Of a stretch of DNA of 64,000 nucleotides, positions 37,272 to 45,829 are shown piece by piece. The notes beneath the pieces were generated by a model. It saw only the letters and a list, made by a program, of their open reading frames with translations. It ran no database searches and was not told the DNA's origin. Every line of letters begins with the position of its first letter. The first letter of the stretch is position 1. The position numbers and the translations under genes are program-made. The DNA lies in the NCBI GenBank assembly GCA_031316255.1, contig JALDQW010000001.1:1550001-1614000 (forward strand), in the 5' to 3' direction. The DNA comes from Nitrosomonas sp. GTDB lineage: Bacteria; Pseudomonadota; Gammaproteobacteria; Burkholderiales; Nitrosomonadaceae.

Positions 37272-38015
37272 ATGCCCCGAATTGGCGTTATATGCGCATT
37301 AAAAGCAGAGGCGGCTTGTCTGTCAAAAGAACAGACCGCATTGCAGGAAACTGTTCAAATCGGACCCAATACCTGGCTCTGCATGAGCGGCATCGGTGGT
37401 GAAGCCGCACTAACTGCGGCCCGGAAACTTGCCGGCATCAACGTAAACGGATTGATAAGTTTTGGCGTAGCAGCAGCACTGGAAGATAAATTAACTCCGG
37501 GAGACCTGATACTTCCTAAAACAATTCATAAAACAGATATGCATTTTCCGGTGACTCATGAATGGCGCGATCGCATCATCGCCAAGTTAGCGCCGGGTTT
37601 GCGTATCTCCGGCGGCGCGTTATCAGACAGCGCCATCGCACTGACCTCTGCGCAGGACAAACTTAAATTAGGTCAATTGACAGGCGCCTGTGCGGCCGAC
37701 ATGGAAACCGCAGCGATAGCCGAATTTGCAGCACAAAAAGAGATACCTTTTATTGCAGTTCGCGCTATTGTTGATCCGGTCGCTTTCTCTCCACCGACGG
37801 CGTTAATCGGCACAGTGAGCGCCGACGGCACGGCCGATATCTGGAAGTTACTGCCGCTCATATTCAATGGCTCGATATCATTGAAAACGCTTTTTCATCT
37901 GGCAATGGGCATGCGTGCTGCGTGTAGCACTTTAAAGAAAACAGCCGCACTGACCGGCCTGGATTTCGGTTACGCGTTATCCGGCCTGGATGATGTTGTT
38001 GGTTACAACCGGTAA
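37272..38015 (+). CDS. hpnG: Hopanoid-associated phosphorylase HpnG
   Basis: Nucleosidase/phosphorylase family enzyme that removes adenine from adenosylhopane on the way to ribosylhopane and bacteriohopanetetrol. The GVICALKAEAACL start, LISFGVAAALEDKLTPGDL block and CAADMETAAIAEFAA motif with the catalytic Asp/Glu region match the MTA/SAH nucleosidase-like fold of HpnG. Length 247. It directly follows shc, confirming the hopanoid role. Confidence 0.9.
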   Translation: MPRIGVICALKAEAACLSKEQTALQETVQIGPNTWLCMSGIGGEAALTAARKLAGINVNGLISFGVAAALEDKLTPGDLILPKTIHKTDMHFPVTHEWRDRIIAKLAPGLRISGGALSDSAIALTSAQDKLKLGQLTGACAADMETAAIAEFAAQKEIPFIAVRAIVDPVAFSPPTALIGTVSADGTADIWKLLPLIFNGSISLKTLFHLAMGMRAACSTLKKTAALTGLDFGYALSGLDDVVGYNR

Positions 38016-38068
38016 TGACATAATCAGCCTGAGAAAAAAGCTTCGGTTAAACAAGATAAGGAGCGACC

Positions 38069-38695
38069 ATGAATTACTCGGCATTGAACGTTCAACAAAC
38101 GAGTGTAATGTTCATTGTGTGTTTGTGGCTCGCTGGTTGTACAGAATCAGTGTACCAGCGCATGAATGATCCGGCACGGGACGGATGGCAGAAACCGCAG
38201 GTGGTCATAACGAAGCTTGCCATTGAACCAGGCTCTCGGGTGGCAGATTTGGGTGCGGGCGGGGGATATTTTGCCGGTTTTTTGGCAAAAGCGGTCGGGC
38301 CAAAAGGAACAGTATATGCCGTTGACATTAATGACGACGCACTGGATTTTATCAACAAGGAAATGAAATCCCGCGGCATAACCAATGTGCTGCCAATCCG
38401 GGCCGAGCCCAACGACCCCAAACTTCCAGAGCTTGTGGATCTCGTATTTAGCTGCAACACTTACCATCACATGAAAGACCGATCAGCTTATTTTAAATCA
38501 TTGAGCCGTTATCTCAAACCTAATGGGCGAGTGGCGATTGTGGATTTTCATCCACACGGTATTTTTTTCGGTTTTCTGGGACATGGTACCGCAAAAGAAG
38601 ATGTTCGGCGCGAGATGGAGTCTGCCGGTTATCGATTGATAGCTGACTACGATGTCATTGATCGTCAGCATTTCCAGATGTTCATTCGGGAATAA
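38069..38695 (+). CDS. SAM-dependent methyltransferase with a lipobox-like N terminus
   Basis: Class I methyltransferase of 208 residues: motif I VADLGAGGGYFAGFLA, acidic AVDINDDALDFI and FSCNTYHHMKDR with VAIVDFHPHG. The first 24 residues (MNYSALNVQQ, then VMFIVCLWLAGC) look like a lipoprotein signal ending in LAGC at C24, although positive charges are missing. Similar exported or lipobox methyltransferases are found as conserved hypotheticals. A strong AAGGAG ribosome binding site precedes the ATG. It is 53 bases after hpnG, but a role in hopanoid methylation is only speculation. Confidence 0.75.
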   Translation: MNYSALNVQQTSVMFIVCLWLAGCTESVYQRMNDPARDGWQKPQVVITKLAIEPGSRVADLGAGGGYFAGFLAKAVGPKGTVYAVDINDDALDFINKEMKSRGITNVLPIRAEPNDPKLPELVDLVFSCNTYHHMKDRSAYFKSLSRYLKPNGRVAIVDFHPHGIFFGFLGHGTAKEDVRREMESAGYRLIADYDVIDRQHFQMFIRE

Positions 38696-38766
38696 TTAGT
38701 CGGCCCTTAAAATATACTCAAGCATATGATATTCATAGTAATTATCCGGTCTTTTGCTGTTCAAAA

Positions 38767-38805
38767 CGACCAGAAAATGCTAGAATAAGCGCTTGTTTCT
38801 GGTCG
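38767..38805. other. Inverted repeat before the transposase fragment
   Basis: CGACCAGAAA (38767-38776) pairs perfectly with TTTCTGGTCG (38796-38805), just before the transposase ATG at 38822. It probably lies within the left end of the insertion sequence. Confidence 0.4.
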
Positions 38806-38821
38806 AAATGGTGATTTATCG

Positions 38822-39412
38822 ATGCTCACACCCAATAAAGCTTTTCATCAACCCAGTTTGCATGAAACAGACCTTTTGTTGCAGCTTGATCCCTCTGATC
38901 CCTCTGATCCCTCTGATCCCTCTGATCCCTCTGATCCCTCTGATCCCTCTGATCCCTCTGATCCCTCTGATCCGCTGCTCAAACTATCAACCGTTATTCC
39001 CTGGCATACCTTTGACGAAGCGTTTAGCGTTCATTACACCGAAGGCATCGGCGCGCCGAGCAAGCCAATTCGTTTGATGGTTGGGTTGCTGATCCTCAAG
39101 CAACTGGAGAACTTGAGCGATGAGTCGGTGGTATTGCAGTGGACACGTAACCCGTACTACCAGGCTTTTTGTGGCATGCAAGAATTCCAGCGGAAATTGC
39201 CTTGCCATAGCACCGAACTGGTGCATTTTCGCAAGCGCATTGGCGCTGAAGGTGTAGAGCGCATATTCCGGATGAGTGTTGGTTTGCATGGCAAGGCAGC
39301 GCTGGAAGATGCGGTTCATATTGACACCACGGTACAGGAAAAGAACATCATCTATCCAGCAAGACAGCAAGCTTGCGATTAGAATTATCAATCGCCTGTA
39401 CGGCGCGAAGCA
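38822..39412 (+). pseudogene. IS5-family transposase, frameshifted and truncated
   Basis: The N-terminal half of an IS5-type transposase: TFDEAFSVHYTEGIGAPSKP, LMVGLLILKQLENLSDESVV, QWTRNPYYQAFCGMQEFQ and HIDTTVQEKN. After QEKN the frame is shifted (a one-base change near 39358): the continuation SKLAIRIINRLYGAKQ is in the next frame. It then ends abruptly at about 39412, where a different gene fragment begins, so the DDE catalytic C-terminal half is gone. Residues 24-51 are an Asp-Pro-Ser repeat produced by a 9-nt tandem repeat. Confidence 0.8.
38888..38968 (+). repeat. 9-nt tandem repeat GATCCCTCT x9 inside the transposase
   Basis: Nine perfect copies of GATCCCTCT, with a tenth partial GATCC, encode Asp-Pro-Ser repeated nine times. 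The unit length is a multiple of three, so expansion or contraction keeps the frame. Related transposases usually have a single short Asp-Pro or Ser-Asp-Pro at this place, so the array is an expansion by slippage. Confidence 0.95.
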
Positions 39413-39707
39413 ATTAAGTGACGGCGGTTATCAGGACGATTGTTTGCTTCAATTAGACGCAAACAATGGCTACACCGATTTCTTTAACACCTTGGTGAGC
39501 GAAACGCATAATTTTACAGGTCAGGTGCTTTTAGTGTACGGGGATTCTCATTATTTCAAAATGGATAAAGCAATGTTTAACGATGACGGCACTATAACCA
39601 GAAACTTCACGCGTGTAGAGGTTTCTGGAAGCCTTGAAAACAGCTGGATCGAATTGACAGTTGATCCAACAACTAAAATGTATTTTCTTTCCAACCAGTC
39701 ATCTTGA
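39413..39707 (+). pseudogene. Metallophosphoesterase-like C-terminal fragment
   Basis: The tail of a protein: NGYTDFFNTLVSETHNFTGQ, VLLVYGDSHYFKMDKAM and FTRVEVSGSLENSWIELTVD, ending at a TGA. The GDSHYFKxD block followed by NFTRVE-GSxxxxWxxxTVD is typical of the C-terminal end of exported metallophosphoesterase-like proteins. The first part, with the metal sites, is missing; the IS5 fragment takes its place. The junction is therefore the scar of an insertion plus deletion. Confidence 0.6.
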
Positions 39708-39811
39708 GTCAATAAAAAAGCTACTAACTGCTACCTACCGGATATCCCCGGTAGGTTCAAATTTCCCTCAAACTACAAATCCATATCTGAGTGATTTACC
39801 GAATATCTAAA

Positions 39812-40819
39812 CTAATTAAAAGCCATTGCAATTGTAGATTTCATAGTCCGTCTTCGAGGACGGATGAGATTTCGAAGCGCAGCGAAATTCTTCTGACTGA
39901 ATTCCACGCGTGACCGTGGATTAGGATCAACATGATCCAGCGCCTCAACAAGTGCAACACGGGGCGCAAGTCCAGCGAAATTGGCTACCTGAATGGACAA
40001 CCCTGGGCGGGCGTTCAATTCGATAATCATGGGTCCTTGGTCTCTGTCCAGAACAATATCAACGCCTAAATAGCCCAGGTCAGTCATTTCATAGCATGCG
40101 GCGGCGAGTTTGAGCAGTTTATCCCAGTGAGGCACAGTTAAATTAGAAAAGGATTTGCGCGTATCCGGGTGGAAATAAACCGGATTACCGTGTTGCACGG
40201 CATGTAATGCCTCACCTGTACCAATATCAATACCAACACCGACAGCACCCTGATGCAAGTTGGCTCTGCCGTCAGATGCATGTGTGGCTAACCGCAGCAT
40301 AGCCATAATAGGATACCCTCTCAGGACAATCACGCGAAGATCAGGGATGCCTTCATAACTATAATCAGAAAAGGCTGGATCGATTTGTATCAACGATTCG
40401 ATCATGACTGAATCCGGTTTGCCGCCAAGACTGTACAGTCCGCTCAGAATATTTGAAACATGACGTTCGATGTGTGACAGCTTAACAGCATCACCACTTG
40501 GTTTATAGTATAGGTTGTGATCCTGCTCGGTAATAACCAGAATGCCCTTGCCGCCGCTGCCTTTGACGGGTTTGATAACAAACTGCTGATAGGCGCTCAG
40601 TATGTCTTTGAGCTGTTTAACATCATGCTGGTAGTGCAAGGTGCCGAGGAGCTGGGGAACAGTGATGCCGGCTTGCTGAGCAAGGTGTTTGGTTTTTAGT
40701 TTGTCATCAACCAGTGGGTATAGATGGCGCGGGTTATAACGTGAGACCAAACCAAAGTTGCGCTGATTCATGCCGATAATGCCCATGCTTCTGAGTCGTT
40801 TAACGCTTGCCAACAACAT
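39812..40819 (-). CDS. RimK-like ATP-grasp ligase (alpha-L-glutamate ligase-related)
   Basis: ATP-grasp enzyme of the alpha-L-glutamate ligase-related group, which forms amide bonds between an amino acid and a carboxylate. Seen: GMNQRNFGLVSRYNPRHLYP at the start, the nucleotide-binding QFVIKPVKGSGGKGILVI, and DIVLDRDQGPMIIELNARPG with the metal-binding Glu/Asn. Its start overlaps the preceding 7TM gene by 20 bases; the retropepsin-like gene is first in the operon. This set of three is conserved in many gammaproteobacteria and betaproteobacteria; the target is not known from this sequence. Confidence 0.87.
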   Translation of the reverse strand: MLLASVKRLRSMGIIGMNQRNFGLVSRYNPRHLYPLVDDKLKTKHLAQQAGITVPQLLGTLHYQHDVKQLKDILSAYQQFVIKPVKGSGGKGILVITEQDHNLYYKPSGDAVKLSHIERHVSNILSGLYSLGGKPDSVMIESLIQIDPAFSDYSYEGIPDLRVIVLRGYPIMAMLRLATHASDGRANLHQGAVGVGIDIGTGEALHAVQHGNPVYFHPDTRKSFSNLTVPHWDKLLKLAAACYEMTDLGYLGVDIVLDRDQGPMIIELNARPGLSIQVANFAGLAPRVALVEALDHVDPNPRSRVEFSQKNFAALRNLIRPRRRTMKSTIAMAFN

Positions 40820-42347
40820 GATGCCTGCCCATCGAATGAAAACGATAAAGTTCGGTTAATCGATAGCCTGTGTATTGCCCCAGTATCAGGATCAATGCTA
40901 GGTTGACCAGCATCAGTTCCGGAAAATTAAAAGTCAGGTATTCAACGGTTCGATTAGTCATGAACAGATAGGCAATGACCGCAGTCAACAGGCTTCCCGC
41001 ACCCTGGATAAATACTTCTCGGGGCCCATCTTCTTCCCAGAGCACGGACATGCGTTCAATTGTCCATGCCAGAATAATCATGGGGAAGAACGTTACCTGT
41101 AATGCCTGACTTAAACCGAGCTTGTGACTGATAATACTGATACTTGCGATAATGGTTATTACAACGATAATGACCGCTGATATGCGTGCAACCAGCAACA
41201 GATTCAGTCTCGATAAATACGAACGGATAAGCAATCCGGTACTGACGACTATCAGAAAGATGATTATGCCTGTTATCAGCGTGGTCTGGATCAAGGCCAG
41301 GGCAATCAGAATCGGCATAAAAGTGCCGGAAGTACGAATGCCGATCAGGATGCGCATAATAACAACAACTAACGCACCGATAGGTAGCAACAAAATCATT
41401 TTGAAGGCATTTTGCTGCTCAATCGGCAGGCTGTAGATTGAAAAATCGATGAGTCCGGCTTCTTTGTTTATGCCGCTGCCAACAACCAGATTCCTGGCTG
41501 TATGAACATTTTTGATAATTGAAAATGAAACTTGTGAATTTTTACCGCCAACGACATCCAATAAGGATTGTCCCCCGCGTTGCCAGATCAGGAAATTCTT
41601 CGGCTTGCCGCTTTTGCCGGTGTCCTGATTAAATAAAATCCATTGGCTGCCATCATGGATTTCAACAAAATTAGTCAGTGATTGCCGTCTGCGTCCATCT
41701 TCGAGAAAAAGACCACGCACAACACGTGCGCTGATACCCTCCAGTGCCAGTAAATCCAGAATCAGTTCGGTTTTGTAATCCTCTCCGGCTTTGTCATTAC
41801 GCAGCAAACGCTGGTTCTGGTTGGGCGATGGGGAATTCAGTGTCTGGATTAATTCGCGTGTAAAAATTTCCGAGTTTGCGGATCTGGCGCGCACTTGATC
41901 GAGCAAAGTTATTGACGCCGTCAGAAATACCTCGTCCAGTTCGGGCTTTGTTGGTTCTTTAGGTGCATCAGTGGGTTGGGTCTCGATCATTTTGTCATTC
42001 TCATAAACGCTCAACCGATAATAAGCGGTTTGAGCACCCAGAGCCGTTCTTTTGCTCCATTGACCTCGGCGGAAATTTTTTGATGAAAGTTCACTAAAGC
42101 CATAATCTGGCGAGGCAAAATCCTCTTCCATGAAGGTTAGATGGGGTTCTTTTGGCGGCAGGGCAAATGATACGATTACCGGATCGCCTTGCGCCTGAAA
42201 ATCAATTTTTGCTTCGATTGTCCAGACAAATTTTTTAGCATCTGGCATTAAAGGAAAACCCAACACCAGGTGTTTATAGAGTATCAGTCCAATTCCGGTC
42301 GAAAGAATCAGTATGACAACGGTATAAAGTCTGGCTCTGGAATGCAT
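40800..42347 (-). CDS. Seven-TM inactive transglutaminase-like membrane protein
   Basis: Inner-membrane protein of 515 residues. One N-terminal membrane segment, then a periplasmic domain of about 240 residues (DFQAQGDPVIVSFALPP, LDLLALEGISARVVRGL, NFVEIHDGSQWILFNQDTG) with an inactive transglutaminase-like fold, then about seven C-terminal membrane segments (from residue 300). Matches the UUP1/7TM transglutaminase group that always travels with an ATP-grasp ligase and a retropepsin-like protein. The start codon overlaps the previous stop (TAATG). Confidence 0.85.
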   Translation of the reverse strand: MHSRARLYTVVILILSTGIGLILYKHLVLGFPLMPDAKKFVWTIEAKIDFQAQGDPVIVSFALPPKEPHLTFMEEDFASPDYGFSELSSKNFRRGQWSKRTALGAQTAYYRLSVYENDKMIETQPTDAPKEPTKPELDEVFLTASITLLDQVRARSANSEIFTRELIQTLNSPSPNQNQRLLRNDKAGEDYKTELILDLLALEGISARVVRGLFLEDGRRRQSLTNFVEIHDGSQWILFNQDTGKSGKPKNFLIWQRGGQSLLDVVGGKNSQVSFSIIKNVHTARNLVVGSGINKEAGLIDFSIYSLPIEQQNAFKMILLLPIGALVVVIMRILIGIRTSGTFMPILIALALIQTTLITGIIIFLIVVSTGLLIRSYLSRLNLLLVARISAVIIVVITIIASISIISHKLGLSQALQVTFFPMIILAWTIERMSVLWEEDGPREVFIQGAGSLLTAVIAYLFMTNRTVEYLTFNFPELMLVNLALILILGQYTGYRLTELYRFHSMGRHHVVGKR

Positions 42348-43213
42348 TATTGCTGGGTGCCAGGTTTGGCTTTGGGTAAAGTATATTCCTTGCTGACATC
42401 AACAATCGCCAGGTCGCGTAAGAAATTTCTGCCCATGAGAATCTGTTGCTTGAATTTGCTGCGATCGACCAGAGTGAAACTGATCAATTCGTCCAGGTCG
42501 CCCAGTATTACACGTAAACGGACAATGGGGCGGCGTTGGGATTCTGTTTTGTGTTTTTTAATTTTGGTATAGCCGCGAATCCGGCGTATGAGTTCTATCT
42601 TTTCTTCCGTTTCCGGGTCAATAATATTGAATCTGATATAAGGTTTGCCATCACGTTCAAATTCAATCATATCGAGTGCATTCAGCGATGACGTCTGTGC
42701 ACCGGTATCAATCCGGGCGCTCAGGCTAATTCCGGGTGGATCAAGATAGATATATTCCAGTCCACCCAGAACCGTTCTTTTATCTAGACTGTTCGGGTTT
42801 TTAAGAGGTGTGTTTGATGAAGTCCGCGGATTTGGTTTGACGGGTTTTGTTGTTTGAGAAGCTGCCTGCGGCGTGGGTGTTCTCGTCACTTGATCCTGCC
42901 GGTTCTGTTGTGCCTGCTGGTCTTCCAATGCTTTTTTCTGTGTTAATAATTCCGAAAACAATGTGACCAGTTCGCTTTCTCTTGCGCTGATAGCAGCTTC
43001 TCGCATTATCAGCGCTTCTTCGCGGTTATCCAGTGCTATTAAACGTTGTTCCAGATTGTCTTGCCAAAAAAAGAGGGCCTGATTTGATTCGTTATCTGAA
43101 GACTGAGGGTCAATAGATTTGCATCCAGATAAAATGCCGATACTGATGCAAATCATTAGACCAGGTAATACTGATTTTGGGAAAAGTGGTATTTTTCTGG
43201 TGAAAAACAGCAT
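42347..43213 (-). CDS. Retropepsin-like aspartic protease, lipoprotein with coiled coil
   Basis: First gene of the three-gene operon. A signal peptide ends in a lipobox (GILSGC, C31), followed by a coiled-coil stretch (about 45-105), a Thr/Pro/Gln-rich linker and a retropepsin-like domain with the catalytic triad motif ARIDTGAQTSSL (D169-T170-G171) and LMGRNFLRDLAIVDVS. The family is annotated as RimB/ATP-dependent zinc protease but is really an aspartic protease fold. The lipid anchor places it in the periplasm, on the same side as the large domain of the 7TM protein. Together they look like an envelope sensing/processing unit. Confidence 0.85.
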   Translation of the reverse strand: MLFFTRKIPLFPKSVLPGLMICISIGILSGCKSIDPQSSDNESNQALFFWQDNLEQRLIALDNREEALIMREAAISARESELVTLFSELLTQKKALEDQQAQQNRQDQVTRTPTPQAASQTTKPVKPNPRTSSNTPLKNPNSLDKRTVLGGLEYIYLDPPGISLSARIDTGAQTSSLNALDMIEFERDGKPYIRFNIIDPETEEKIELIRRIRGYTKIKKHKTESQRRPIVRLRVILGDLDELISFTLVDRSKFKQQILMGRNFLRDLAIVDVSKEYTLPKAKPGTQQ

Positions 43214-43365
43214 TGAGTATAACCTGCGTTAATGTGAAATTAGAGGCGTTTAGTTTGTACGGCCGTCGAAAGATAAAAACCGGATTTGTTATCAATTTTA
43301 TCGGTTATCGTTCAAGCTTCCAACCGACATTTTGCAGTTATAAAGTAATGTATAGACCTTTGTCG

Positions 43366-43800
43366 TTATGGATTGTTCAGATCGAAAATCAGTGTTTCAC
43401 TGTTGTAGGAGCAAATAGCGCGATGAATTTCCAGGCAATGGGAAGTAACGATTATTTTATAGGTGCCAGGCGGCTGACCCTTGCTGTCAAATTCAAACTG
43501 AAAATGTCCCTGCTTATCGCTCGGATATGATTTTTCTGTGATTACAACACCCGATGCAGTGGTGACCTGAAAATTCAGTAACACATCCGCTGTTGGCAGC
43601 GCGTTGTAATCCACCCAGCCGTTAATTACAATTTTTTCGCCAACGGTATACTGTGTGCTTGGTTCAACAAGAACGGGTTTTGAAATATGCGTGGCGCCCG
43701 CATGCATTGAGATAACGCATAAAAACAGCATCAGCATGCTGGTCAAAATATTTTTGTATTTTAGTCCCATTGGCATTTTATGTTTATCAAATAAGTCCAT
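43366..43800 (-). CDS. Small exported protein with an Ig-like domain
   Basis: 144 residues: a signal peptide with a long polar start (hydrophobic run ILTSMLMLFLCVISM, cut after AGA) and a beta-sandwich-like domain of about 110 residues (VGEKIVINGWVDY, FQFEFDSKGQPPGTYKIIV) resembling the macroglobulin MG2/Ig-like folds. Two Cys (SHCLEIHRAICSY) near the end could form a disulphide. AGGAA lies six bases before the ATG at 43800, supporting this start. Function unknown; it is 152 bases upstream of the retropepsin operon on the same strand. Confidence 0.65.
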   Translation of the reverse strand: MDLFDKHKMPMGLKYKNILTSMLMLFLCVISMHAGATHISKPVLVEPSTQYTVGEKIVINGWVDYNALPTADVLLNFQVTTASGVVITEKSYPSDKQGHFQFEFDSKGQPPGTYKIIVTSHCLEIHRAICSYNSETLIFDLNNP

Positions 43801-43990
43801 GATTCCTGGATCGTAGCGCGTTGCATTGATAGTGTTGAGATCGAATGTTACTTAATAATTATGATCCATCAACGAGATTTCAATCCGTAACCTATTAAGA
43901 AATATAACAGGTGTAGTAAGACAAAGCCAGTTTAACTTTAAACAGGGTGATCGAAAAAAATCAATTGAATGGCGGCGATTGAAAAAGAGT

Positions 43991-45784
43991 TTATTTTCTG
44001 GGCGCATATAAATCGGTAATCGTGCCTTCTGCGATTTCGGCGGCAAAAAAGACCGTTTCAGACAGCGTTGGATGTGGATGTATAGTTAGGCTGATGTCTT
44101 CCATGTCCGCACCCATTTCAAGTGCCAGAACAGTTTCAGCAATAAGTTCACCGGCATTGGTTCCGACAATCCCTGCGCCCAGAATGCGGCGTGTTTTTTT
44201 GTCCAGAATCAGTTGTGTCAACCCTTCTTCACGCGCCATGGAGATTGCCCGGCCGCTGGCGGCCCATGGGAAGCTGGCCTTTTCATATTCAATACCCTGC
44301 TGTTTGGCCTCTTTTTCGGTCAATCCCATCCAGGAGATTTCGGGATCTGTGTATGCAACCGAAGGAATTGTGCGTGCATCAAATACTGCCTTATGACCGG
44401 CAATGATTTCAGCAGCCAGCTTTCCTTCATAGGTTGCCTTGTGTGCAAGCATGGGGTTGCCAATAATATCGCCGATGGCAAAAATATGCTGAAAATTGGT
44501 GCGCAACTGCTGATCGACTCCAATAAAGCCTTTTTCATCAATCTGGATGCCGATACTTTCGGCGCCGATATTAAACCCATTTGGACGGCGGCCTACCGCC
44601 ATCAGGATGCAGTCATAGGTTTTTGTGTCAGGTGCATTGTCGCCTTCGAAACTGACTGCCATGCCTGATTTCTTTGCTTCAATCCTAGTTATTCTGGTGC
44701 TCAGATAAATGGCCTCATACTGTTTCTTGATTCGCCGGGTTAGCGGTTTGACCAGATCGGCATCCGCGCTTGGAATGAGTTGATCCATAGATTCAACAAT
44801 GCTTATTTTGCTGCCCAGCGCTGAGTATACTGTAGCCATTTCCAGGCCGATAATACCGCCGCCGATGATCAGCATTTGCTTGGGTATTTTTTTGAGCTTT
44901 AGTGCGCCGGTAGAATCAATGATGCGCGAGTCATTGGGAAGGCCTGGAGTATGCGTGGCGCTAGAACCCGCTGCGATAACGCAGTAATCGAATGAAACGG
45001 TTCTGATTTCTTTGCCAGTTTCCACTTGCAGCATATGTGGTGTGATAAATTTGCCCATGCCATGCAAGACCTCGACTTTACGCTGTTTGGCCAGCGCTTT
45101 TAGTCCTTTGGTCAGTTTCCCGATAACGGACTCTTTCCATGCTCTCAATGTGTCGAGCGAAATTTTGGGTTTACCGAAAACAATACCCTGATTTTCGGCT
45201 TCTTCAGCTTCGGTGATAATTTTTGCAGCATGTAACAGCGCCTTGGAGGGAATGCAGCCGACATTCAGGCAGACGCCGCCCAGTGTGTCATAGCGCTCAA
45301 TCAGGATGACCTGTTTGCCTAGATCGGCAGCACGAAAGGCAGCGGTATAGCCGCCCGGCCCGGCGCCGAGCACCACCACTTCTGCGTGAAAATCTCCGCG
45401 CTGAATATTTTCAGGTGACGGGACAGGTTGCGTTTCGGTGTGTACGGCGGGCTGCGATGGCTGTATCGTTTGACGTTCATCGGATTTTTGCGCAATTCGT
45501 TCATTACCAGAAGGCGGTTCTGGTTCAGTGGTTTCCTCCTGTTCGACAGCCTCCAGCGTCAGAATCAGCGAACCTTCAGAGACCTTGTCTCCTACTTTCA
45601 CTTCGACGGATTTAATTTTTCCAGCCTTTGGCGAAGGTACTTCCATCGTCGCTTTGTCGGTTTCCAGCGTGATCAGCGAGGTTTCTTCCCACACGGTGTC
45701 GCCGGGCGAAACAAGTACCTCAATTACGACTACATCGCTGAAATCGCCAATGTCGGGAACTTTTATCTCAACAATCTGAGCCAT
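43991..45784 (-). CDS. lpdA: Dihydrolipoyl dehydrogenase with N-terminal lipoyl domain
   Basis: E3 subunit of 2-oxoacid dehydrogenase complexes; reoxidises dihydrolipoyl groups with FAD and NAD. Residues 1-80 are a lipoyl domain with the modified Lys in TLETDKATMEVPS, then a Pro/Glu/Gln-rich linker, then the full E3 protein with the redox disulphide GGVCLNVGCIPSKALLH and the dimer-interface HPHPTLSE. The lipoyl-E3 fusion is the form known in Neisseria and related betaproteobacteria. The PDH E1 and E2 genes are not next to it. Confidence 0.95.
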   Translation of the reverse strand: MAQIVEIKVPDIGDFSDVVVIEVLVSPGDTVWEETSLITLETDKATMEVPSPKAGKIKSVEVKVGDKVSEGSLILTLEAVEQEETTEPEPPSGNERIAQKSDERQTIQPSQPAVHTETQPVPSPENIQRGDFHAEVVVLGAGPGGYTAAFRAADLGKQVILIERYDTLGGVCLNVGCIPSKALLHAAKIITEAEEAENQGIVFGKPKISLDTLRAWKESVIGKLTKGLKALAKQRKVEVLHGMGKFITPHMLQVETGKEIRTVSFDYCVIAAGSSATHTPGLPNDSRIIDSTGALKLKKIPKQMLIIGGGIIGLEMATVYSALGSKISIVESMDQLIPSADADLVKPLTRRIKKQYEAIYLSTRITRIEAKKSGMAVSFEGDNAPDTKTYDCILMAVGRRPNGFNIGAESIGIQIDEKGFIGVDQQLRTNFQHIFAIGDIIGNPMLAHKATYEGKLAAEIIAGHKAVFDARTIPSVAYTDPEISWMGLTEKEAKQQGIEYEKASFPWAASGRAISMAREEGLTQLILDKKTRRILGAGIVGTNAGELIAETVLALEMGADMEDISLTIHPHPTLSETVFFAAEIAEGTITDLYAPRK

Positions 45785-45829
45785 AGTGTATTTTGAGAGA
45801 GTCGATTAATTACCAATGCACCACAATCA

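Noticed and set aside
38888..38968. CRISPR array or minisatellite locus
   Set aside because: Units are 9 bp without spacers and in frame with a transposase, so a slippage repeat inside a gene.
39276..39707. 143-residue open frame treated as one gene
   Set aside because: Its first part is the out-of-frame and frameshifted transposase and the rest is a phosphoesterase tail; it is a scar, not one gene.
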